Source: JAULUH01 sp032111745 (GTDB lineage Bacteria; Chloroflexota; Anaerolineae; JAAEKA01). From it: a stretch of DNA of 5,808 nucleotides. Made by a program: the position numbers and the translations under genes. Every line of letters starts with the position of its first letter. Within the stretch, counting starts at the first letter, position 1. The notes under the pieces are model-generated. The model saw nothing but the letters and a program-made list of their open reading frames with translations, ran no database searches and was not told where the DNA came from. This document shows, in pieces, positions 1-5,808 of this stretch. Where the stretch lies: NCBI GenBank assembly GCA_032111745.1, contig JAULUH010000152.1:1-5808 (forward strand), given 5' to 3'.

Positions 1-1
1 C

Positions 2-1960
2 CGAGATGCCGTCGTCCTCGCCCGCGAGGATGGCGCCAGCCACCAGCGCCTGGTGGCCTACACCATCCCGGCTGACCCAGCCCTGCCCCCGGCCCTGCCC
101 GACCTGCGCCGCTTCCTGCTCCAGCGCCTCCCCGACTACATGGTCCCTGCCGCCTTCGTGATCCGCGACGCCTTCCCCCTCACCCCCAACGCCAAGATCG
201 ACCGCCGCGCCCTCCCCGCACCGGACGAGGCACGGCCCGACCTGGAGATCGAGTTCACGGCGCCCCGAACGGACCAGGAGGCCATCCTGGCAGCCATTTG
301 GGGGGCAGTCCTGGGCAAGGATCGGGTAGGCATCCACGACAACTTCTTCGAGCTGGGTGGGGACTCTATCCTCAGCATCCAGGTGGTGGCCAGGGCGAAC
401 CAGGCCGGGCTACGGCTGACGCCGAAGCAGCTCTTCCAGGCACCGACGGTGGCCCAGCTGGCGGTGCTGGCCGGTACCGTGGATATCGCGCAGGCGGAGC
501 AGGGCGCGGTCACCGGGCCGGTACCGCTGACGCCGATCCAGCGCCAGTTTTTCGAGCTCAATCTCGCCGAGCCGAGCCACTGGAACCAGTCGATCCTGGT
601 GTGCGTGGAGGAGCGCCTCCAGCCGGCGGCGCTGCAGGCCGCGGTGGGGGCGCTGCTGGCCCACCACGACGCGCTGCGGCTGCAGTTCACGGCCACGGAG
701 GCAGGCTGGCAGCAAGTTAACGCGGCCCCAGATGAAGACGTGCCCCTAGAGGTGCTGGATCTGTCGGGGCTAGGCGAGGAAGAGCGGGCGCTGGCTATCG
801 AGGCCCGAGCGGCCGAGGCGCAGAAGAGCCTCGACATCGGCGGCGGTCCTCTGCTGCGGGTAGTGTATTTCGACCTGGGCCAGGACCAAGCGGGGCGCCT
901 GCTGATGGTGGTGCACCACCTGGCCATCGACCGGGTCTCCTGGCCGATCCTGCTAGACGACCTGACTGCAGCCTACGAGCAGTTGGCCGAAGGCCAGGCG
1001 GTGCAGCTGCCGTCCAAGTCCACGGCATTCCGGGATTGGGCGCGGCGGCTGGAGGACCTGGCTCAAGCGCCGGCCCTGAAGGCCGAGATAGGGTATTGGA
1101 CACAGGTGGGGGCCGGCGGCCCGCCCGCGCTGCCGGTGGACCAGAGCGGGGGCCTGAATACGGAGGCGACGGCGCGCACCCATCACCTGTGGCTCGATCC
1201 GCAGGCCACTGAGGCCCTGGTGCGGGAGATTCACCAGACCTATGGCACCACGGTGGACGACATTCTACTGACTGCACTAGTGATGGCCTGTGAGCGGTGG
1301 ACCGGCTGGCCGGAGCTGCTGGTAGCCATGGAGGGCCATGGCCGGGAGGACGACCTGCTGGCCGCAGCCGGCACTGGCGCGCCGGCCATGGATGTGACGC
1401 GCACGGTGGGATGGTTCACCACCCTGTATCCCGTGCACCTGGCGATCCGGCCGGAGGCGGCGCCGGGGGAGGCCATCAAGGCCGTGAAGGACCGGCTGCA
1501 CCGGGTGCCGCGGCACGGCATGGGCTTCGGCTTGCTGCGCTACCTGTGCCATGACGAGGTTGTGCGCCAGCAGATGGCGGCCGTTCCCCAGCCCCAGGTG
1601 AGCTATAACTACCTGGGCCAGTTCAACCAGGAGCTGACGGAGCGCGAGGCGTTCGGCCCGGCCCCAGAGATGGCCGGCCCGGAGCGCAGCCCGGCGGATA
1701 GACGGGCGTACCTATTGGACATCACGGCAAGCATCACGGACAGCCAGCTGCACGTCACCTGGACGTATAGCGACCAGATTCACCGGGCCGAGACCATCCG
1801 GCACCTGGCCGGCGACTTCTACGAGGCCCTGCTGGCATTGATCGAGCATTGCCGGAGCGTGGAGGAGTACAGCTATTCCCTGTCCGACTTCCCCGACGTG
1901 GTCTTGAGCGACCGGGAGCTGGATGCCCTGATGGCGGAGATCGGTGAGGACGATGGCTAG
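2..1960 (+). CDS. Nonribosomal peptide synthetase, C-terminal part: (A)-T-E (5' end outside window)
   Basis: This is the end of an NRPS subunit that presents a D-amino acid on its carrier domain. The frame is open to the window edge, so the GTG at nt 53 is an internal codon, not the start. Residues are counted from nt 2 (652 visible). Residues 1-75 are the A-domain tail, with A9 (LPDYMVP) and A10 (NAKIDR, Lys65). The T domain spans about 80-155; its LGGDSI motif places the phosphopantetheine serine at Ser122, and the Asp before it is the form usual ahead of E domains. The E domain spans about 170-615 with all seven core motifs: E1 PIQRQFF; E2 HHLAIDRVSW (305-314, catalytic His306); E3 VDDILLTAL (from 418); E4 EGHGRE (444-449, catalytic Glu444 by family analogy); E5 RTVGWFT (467-473); E6 GFGLLRYL; E7 NYLGQF (536-541). 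The tail holds an SDFP element (628-631) and an acidic end (GEDDG), with no thioesterase, so the chain must go to another protein. The substrate is unknown because the A-domain pocket is upstream. Oddities: Gly to Arg at 311 in E2, and Gly to Ala in A10. Confidence 0.96.
   Translation, partial: RDAVVLAREDGASHQRLVAYTIPADPALPPALPDLRRFLLQRLPDYMVPAAFVIRDAFPLTPNAKIDRRALPAPDEARPDLEIEFTAPRTDQEAILAAIWGAVLGKDRVGIHDNFFELGGDSILSIQVVARANQAGLRLTPKQLFQAPTVAQLAVLAGTVDIAQAEQGAVTGPVPLTPIQRQFFELNLAEPSHWNQSILVCVEERLQPAALQAAVGALLAHHDALRLQFTATEAGWQQVNAAPDEDVPLEVLDLSGLGEEERALAIEARAAEAQKSLDIGGGPLLRVVYFDLGQDQAGRLLMVVHHLAIDRVSWPILLDDLTAAYEQLAEGQAVQLPSKSTAFRDWARRLEDLAQAPALKAEIGYWTQVGAGGPPALPVDQSGGLNTEATARTHHLWLDPQATEALVREIHQTYGTTVDDILLTALVMACERWTGWPELLVAMEGHGREDDLLAAAGTGAPAMDVTRTVGWFTTLYPVHLAIRPEAAPGEAIKAVKDRLHRVPRHGMGFGLLRYLCHDEVVRQQMAAVPQPQVSYNYLGQFNQELTEREAFGPAPEMAGPERSPADRRAYLLDITASITDSQLHVTWTYSDQIHRAETIRHLAGDFYEALLALIEHCRSVEEYSYSLSDFPDVVLSDRELDALMAEIGEDDG
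1943..1960 (+). promoter_or_regulatory. Ribosome binding site and gene-overlap junction between the two synthetase genes
   Basis: GGTGAGGA at 1943-1950 is a purine-rich Shine-Dalgarno-like stretch just upstream of ATG 1953-1955. The first gene stops at TAG 1958-1960, so the genes overlap by 8 nt (ATGGCTAG). The site lies inside the last codons of the upstream gene. There is no room for a promoter or terminator, so I infer one transcript with translational coupling, which suits two subunits needed in equal amounts. The GTG at 1944 falls inside the ribosome site itself, which argues against it as the start. Confidence 0.75.
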
Positions 1961-4900
1961 GCAGGACAGGCAGGAGTTCCCGCTGTCCCACGGGCAGGCC
2001 GCGCTGTGGCACCTGCAGCAGCTGGCGCCCGGCAGCCAGGTGGCGACCACGGCCCAGGCCCTGCGCGTGCGGTCGGCGCTGGACATGGATGCAGTGGCCT
2101 ACACCGTACGGGCCATTGCGGCGCGCCATGCGGCCATCCGCACGACGATCGTGGTGAGGGATGGGGAGCCAGTGCAGCAGGTGCACCCGGGCCTGTCGAT
2201 CGAGCTCGGCCATGTCGACGCCGCTGGGTGGAGCGAAGCGGAGCTGCAGGCACGGCTGGTGGCGGAGGCTGGCCGGCCCTTCGACCTGGCGCGGGGCCCG
2301 TTGTCGCGGCTGACCGTGTTCACCTGTGGACCAGAGGATCACATCTTCCTGCTGGCCCATCATCACGCTATCACCGACCTGTGGTCGCTGGCGATCTTCA
2401 CGGAGGAGTTTGGCCGCTTCTACGCGGCCTACCAGCGAGGGGAGCGGGAGATACCGGCGAAGGCCAAGGAATCCGGCTACGAGTACGCCGACTTCGTGGC
2501 TGAGCAGACGGAGATGCTGGCGGGGCCCGAGGGTGAGGAGCACTGGGCCTACTGGCGGGAGCAGCTCAGCGGTGACCTGCCGGTGCTGGACCTGCCCACG
2601 GACCGGCCGCGGCCGCCGGTGCAGACGTATGCGGCAGCTGCGGAGGCCCTGCGCCTCGGCGCCGAGGAGTTGATCCCCTTGCGGGCTCTGGCCGAGGCGC
2701 AGGAGGTGAGCATCTTCGCCACGGTGCTGGCGTCCTTCCAGGCCCTGCTGTATCGCTACACCGGGCAAGAGGATGTGGTGGTGGGCACGCTGAAGGCCGG
2801 GCGGAGCCGCAAGTCGGCGCAGACCATGGGCTATTTCGTCAACCCGGTGGCGATACGGGCCGACCTATCGGGCGAGCCGTCGTTCACAGCGCTGATGGCG
2901 CAGGCCTACCGGCTGTTGGACGAGGCATCGCGGCACGATGCCTTCCCGTTCCCGGTGCTGGTGGAGCGCCTGCAGTCGCGACGGGATCCCAGCCGGCCGG
3001 CGGTCTTCCAGGTGCTCTTCTCCTGGCAGAAGACCCCCCGCGAGATGGACCGGCGGCAGGTGGGGGCCTTCAGCATCAACGCCAGTGGCGACCAGATGGA
3101 TGTGGGCGGGCTGCTGATGGAGTCCATGGCTCTCGAGGCCACCACCACCCAGTATGACCTGACCGTGCTGGCAGCGGAGGCGGGTGGCGGGCTGTTGATC
3201 ACGGTGCAGTACAACACCGATCTGTTCGACCGGAAAACCATCGCGCGGATGCTCGGCCACTGGCACACATTGCTCACCGGTGCCGTGGCCGAGCCTGGCT
3301 GTGCGATCTCCCGCCTGCCCATCCTGACCGATGCGGAACGGCGCTGGCTGGCAGAGAGGGCCATGGCCGGCGACGGAATGATGCCCACCCTCGACGCCGA
3401 GCCGCCCGGCATGGGCCTGATCCACCGCTGCTTCGAGGCCCAGGCCACAGCCACGCCGCAGGCAGTAGCGCTGGCGTGGGAGAGTGGGACCCTGACCTAC
3501 GAGGCCCTGGACGGACGGGCCAGCCGGCTGGCCCACAGGTTGCGCCGGTTGGGGGCCGGGCCGGAGACGCTGGTGGGGGTGTACATCCAACGCTCGCCAG
3601 AGTTGGTAGTAGCCATCCTGGGCATCCTGAAGGCGGGGGCAGCGTACCTACCCCTGGACCCTGGCAATCCGGCCGAGCGCCTGCGGTTCATGCTAGAGGA
3701 CTCGGGTGTCCGCATCTTGCTCACGGAAGCAAGCCTGCTGGCAAGCCTGCCAGAAGAGTGGCAGGAGGGACAGCGGAGCGACGGACTGGTGGTGCTATGC
3801 CTCGACCGCGACTGGAAGGAGATTGCGGAAGAGCCCAACCGCCGGCTTCAGGCAGCGGTGGCACCGGACAACGCGGCCTACCTGATCTACACCTCGGGTT
3901 CCACCGGCCGTCCCAAGGGGGTAGTCGTCACCCATGCTAACGTGACCCGGCTGTTTGCGGCGACTGAGGTGTGGTATCGCTTCGGCCCGGCAGATGTGTG
4001 GACACTGTTCCACTCCATGGCCTTCGACTTCTCGGTGTGGGAGCTGTGGGGAGCCCTGCTGTACGGGGGTAAGCTGGTGATCGTCCCATACCTCACCAGC
4101 CGGTCGCCTGAGGCGTTCTATGGCCTGTTGGCCCGCCACCGGGTGACGGTCCTCAACCAGACGCCGTCGGCCTTCCGCCAGTTGATGCAGGCCGAGGAGG
4201 CCCTGGGCATGGCGGAGGACCTGGCCCTGCGCCTGGTGATCTTCGGCGGCGAGGCCCTGGAGCCGGCGAGCCTGCGGCCCTGGTTCGAACGCCATGGTGA
4301 CCACCAGCCGCAGCTAGTCAACATGTACGGCATCACCGAGACCACCGTGCACGTGACCTACCGGCCGCTGACCCTGGCCGATGCGGAGGGGGCAACTAGC
4401 GCCATCGGCCAACCGATCACGGACCTGCGGCTGGCGGTGCTGGACCGCCACGGGGAGATGGTGCCCATTGGGGTGCCCGGCGAGCTGGTCGTGGGCGGGG
4501 CAGGCGTGGCCCGCGGCTACTGGCAGCGACCGGAGCTCACGGCAGAGCGCTTCGTGCCGGGCAATGGAGCACAGGTTGAACCCTCATCTCGGATGTATCG
4601 GTCGGGCGACCTGGTGCGCTGGCTGCCGGACGGGGACCTGGCGTACCTGGGCCGGATAGACCAGCAGGTCAAGATTCGGGGCTTCCGGGTGGAGCTGGGC
4701 GAGATCGAAGCAGTGTTGTCATCCCATCCCGGCGTGCGCGAGGCGGTGGTGGTGGTGCAACAGGAGGACGGCACCGAGGGCCGGCTGGTGGCCTATGTGG
4801 TCCCGAGGGATGGGGCAGGAGGAGGACCGGCGGAGCTGCGCAGCCTGGTGCAGGCGCAACTACCGGACTACATGGTGCCAGGCATGATTGTGATGTTGGA

Positions 4901-5808
4901 GCGGCTGCCGCTGACGCCCAACGGCAAGGTCGACCGCCGGGCGCTGCCGGCGCCAGGGTCAGGCGCACGGCAGCTGGAGCAGGAGCTGGTGCTGCCGCGG
5001 ACCGAGCTGGAGCGGGTGCTGGCGGAGATTTGGGCCGAGGAGCTCGGCGTGGCGCAGGTCGGCATCCACGACAACTTCTTCGACCTGGGCGGGCACTCGC
5101 TGGTGGCTACCCGGCTGGTGTCACGCATCCGGGAGGCCACGGGGTTGGAGGTGAGCTTGCGGGCGTTGTTTGAGAGGCCGACGGTGGCGGGGGTGGCAGA
5201 GGTGGTGGCGTCTGGAACACCGGCGTTTGGACCACGATGGCACGAAGGGCCGAGAAGGGCACGAAGCGCGAAGGACGCGAAGGGGGAGGCGCTGGTGGGT
5301 GAGGGCTTGGAGGGGATGGCGGTGCCGCTGTCGTTTGCCCAGCAGCGGCTGTGGCTGGTGGACCAGATGGAGCCTGGGAGTGCTGTCTATCACATCCCGG
5401 CGGCGGTGCGGCTGGAGGGTGCGTTGGACGTGGAGGCGCTGCGCCAGGCTTTGGAGGCGCTGGTGGCGCGGCATGCCGTGCTGCGCACGACCTTTACGGC
5501 GGTGGACGGCGTGCCCGCGCAGGTGGTGCAGGCTCCGAGCGCGGTGGCGCTGCCCGTGATCGACCTGCAAGTCGCCGCCGACCCTGAGGCGGAGGCGCGC
5601 AGGCTGGCCGAGGAGGAGGCCCGCACCTCCTTCGACCTGGCCCAGGGACCGGTTTGGCGCGGCCGGCTCCTGCGCCTGGCCCCCGATCACCACGTCCTCC
5701 TGCTCACCCTCCACCACATCGCCGCCGACGGCTGGTCCCTCGCCCTGCTCACCCGCGAGCTCTCCAGCCTCTACGGCCACTTCGCCGCAGCCCTGCCCCT
5801 CCGCCTGC
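1953..5808 (+). CDS. Nonribosomal peptide synthetase, N-terminal part: C-A(Thr)-T-(C) (3' end outside window)
   Basis: This NRPS elongation subunit accepts the upstream chain and probably adds L-threonine. The frame has no stop from ATG 1953 to the window end (1285 codons). C domain, about 9-440: C1 SHGQAALW (12-19), C2 RHAAIRTT (58-65), C3 HHAITDL (137-143, catalytic His138; Leu replaces the usual Gly), YADF (178-181), GYFVN (293-297). A domain, about 490-1000: A1 LTYEAL (514), A2 LKAGAAYLPLDP (559-570), A3 YTSGSTGRPKG (646-656), A4 FDFSVWE (691-697), A5 NMYGITE (790-796), A7 YRSGDL (882-887), A8 from GRIDQQVKIRGFR (900), A9 LPDYMVP (970), A10 NGKVDR (990-995). Pocket residues D692, F693, W696, N735, I763, G765, M791, V799, H800 and K992 equal the threonine code. 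T domain, about 1010-1085: LGGHSL, Ser1049. A basic linker follows (about 1090-1112), then a second C domain from about 1124 with SFAQQRLW, RHAVLRTTF and a canonical HHIAADG (1254-1260), cut soon after. An in-frame GTG at 1944 is an alternative start, but ATG 1953 has the better-placed ribosome site. Substrate is inferred from the code alone; no MbtH-like partner gene is visible here. Confidence 0.96.
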   Translation, partial: MARQDRQEFPLSHGQAALWHLQQLAPGSQVATTAQALRVRSALDMDAVAYTVRAIAARHAAIRTTIVVRDGEPVQQVHPGLSIELGHVDAAGWSEAELQARLVAEAGRPFDLARGPLSRLTVFTCGPEDHIFLLAHHHAITDLWSLAIFTEEFGRFYAAYQRGEREIPAKAKESGYEYADFVAEQTEMLAGPEGEEHWAYWREQLSGDLPVLDLPTDRPRPPVQTYAAAAEALRLGAEELIPLRALAEAQEVSIFATVLASFQALLYRYTGQEDVVVGTLKAGRSRKSAQTMGYFVNPVAIRADLSGEPSFTALMAQAYRLLDEASRHDAFPFPVLVERLQSRRDPSRPAVFQVLFSWQKTPREMDRRQVGAFSINASGDQMDVGGLLMESMALEATTTQYDLTVLAAEAGGGLLITVQYNTDLFDRKTIARMLGHWHTLLTGAVAEPGCAISRLPILTDAERRWLAERAMAGDGMMPTLDAEPPGMGLIHRCFEAQATATPQAVALAWESGTLTYEALDGRASRLAHRLRRLGAGPETLVGVYIQRSPELVVAILGILKAGAAYLPLDPGNPAERLRFMLEDSGVRILLTEASLLASLPEEWQEGQRSDGLVVLCLDRDWKEIAEEPNRRLQAAVAPDNAAYLIYTSGSTGRPKGVVVTHANVTRLFAATEVWYRFGPADVWTLFHSMAFDFSVWELWGALLYGGKLVIVPYLTSRSPEAFYGLLARHRVTVLNQTPSAFRQLMQAEEALGMAEDLALRLVIFGGEALEPASLRPWFERHGDHQPQLVNMYGITETTVHVTYRPLTLADAEGATSAIGQPITDLRLAVLDRHGEMVPIGVPGELVVGGAGVARGYWQRPELTAERFVPGNGAQVEPSSRMYRSGDLVRWLPDGDLAYLGRIDQQVKIRGFRVELGEIEAVLSSHPGVREAVVVVQQEDGTEGRLVAYVVPRDGAGGGPAELRSLVQAQLPDYMVPGMIVMLERLPLTPNGKVDRRALPAPGSGARQLEQELVLPRTELERVLAEIWAEELGVAQVGIHDNFFDLGGHSLVATRLVSRIREATGLEVSLRALFERPTVAGVAEVVASGTPAFGPRWHEGPRRARSAKDAKGEALVGEGLEGMAVPLSFAQQRLWLVDQMEPGSAVYHIPAAVRLEGALDVEALRQALEALVARHAVLRTTFTAVDGVPAQVVQAPSAVALPVIDLQVAADPEAEARRLAEEEARTSFDLAQGPVWRGRLLRLAPDHHVLLLTLHHIAADGWSLALLTRELSSLYGHFAAALPLRL
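5233..5286 (+). repeat. Degenerate short tandem repeat (CACGAAGG-like, period about 8-11) inside the T-C linker
   Basis: About six imperfect units lie head to tail: CACGATGG (5233), CACGAAGGGC (5241), CGAGAAGGGC (5251), CACGAAG (sharing its first base, 5260), CGCGAAGGA (5267) and CGCGAAGGGGG (5276). They are read in frame by the synthetase gene as a basic, low-complexity segment, about residues 1094-1112, rich in Arg, Lys, Ala and Gly. It sits between the T domain, which ends near residue 1085, and the next C domain, which begins near 1124, so it disrupts no core motif. The units look like short repeats usually seen between genes; this resemblance is from memory and was not searched. Confidence 0.6.

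Noticed and set aside
53..55. GTG at 53 as the start of the first gene
   Set aside because: The frame is open to the window edge and the upstream residues (VVLAREDG, QRLVAY) already match the A-domain region before A9, so the gene begins outside the window.
1940..1975. Possible promoter or terminator between the genes
   Set aside because: The genes overlap by 8 nt and no hairpin with a T-run or promoter-like boxes is visible.
1755..2768. Long open frame on the - strand (337 codons) across the gene junction
   Set aside because: It lies antisense to two NRPS frames with complete motif sets. Its product is rich in Arg, Gln, Pro and His with no recognisable domain, as expected opposite GC-rich coding DNA.
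5121..5780. - strand open frame of 219 codons opposite the last C domain
   Set aside because: The + strand here carries an uninterrupted NRPS frame with C1, C2 and C3 motifs; the reverse frame has no motif and skewed composition.
1..5808. A previously undescribed biological system, CRISPR array, RNA gene or mobile element
   Set aside because: The whole window is accounted for by two NRPS frames with standard domain motifs; no regularly spaced repeats, tRNA or rRNA-like segments, transposase motifs or terminal inverted repeats were seen.

Overview
The window is an internal slice of a modular nonribosomal peptide synthetase (NRPS) locus. All coding is on the + strand, with no intergenic DNA. 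It holds the 3' end of one synthetase gene and the 5' part of the next; both run off the window. By eye the DNA is roughly two-thirds G+C, with G or C at most third codon positions. This fits a high-GC bacterium with large secondary-metabolite loci (for example actinobacterial, myxobacterial, acidobacterial or chloroflexotal), but nothing here fixes the taxon.

Layout: nt 2-1960 encodes the tail of an adenylation (A) domain, a thiolation (T) domain and a complete epimerization (E) domain, then the native C-terminus. From nt 1953, overlapping the first gene by 8 nt, the second synthetase starts with a condensation (C) domain, followed by a complete A domain, a T domain and the first part of another C domain, cut by the window end. 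The assembly-line order is (A)-T-E | C-A-T-(C).

How the genes work together: the first protein loads an amino acid, whose A-domain pocket lies upstream of the window, and epimerizes it to the D form. The second protein takes over the D-ending chain, adds one residue and passes it to a further C domain. The ten specificity-pocket residues of the complete A domain read D-F-W-N-I-G-M-V-H-K, the classical threonine code. The inferred fragment is therefore ...-D-Xaa-L-Thr-....

The architecture is a known type and I found no new class of system. The points worth a second look are a C domain with an atypical active-site motif directly after an E domain, a degenerate short repeat absorbed in frame into an interdomain linker, and abrupt changes of codon style near both window edges that suggest recombination between modules.
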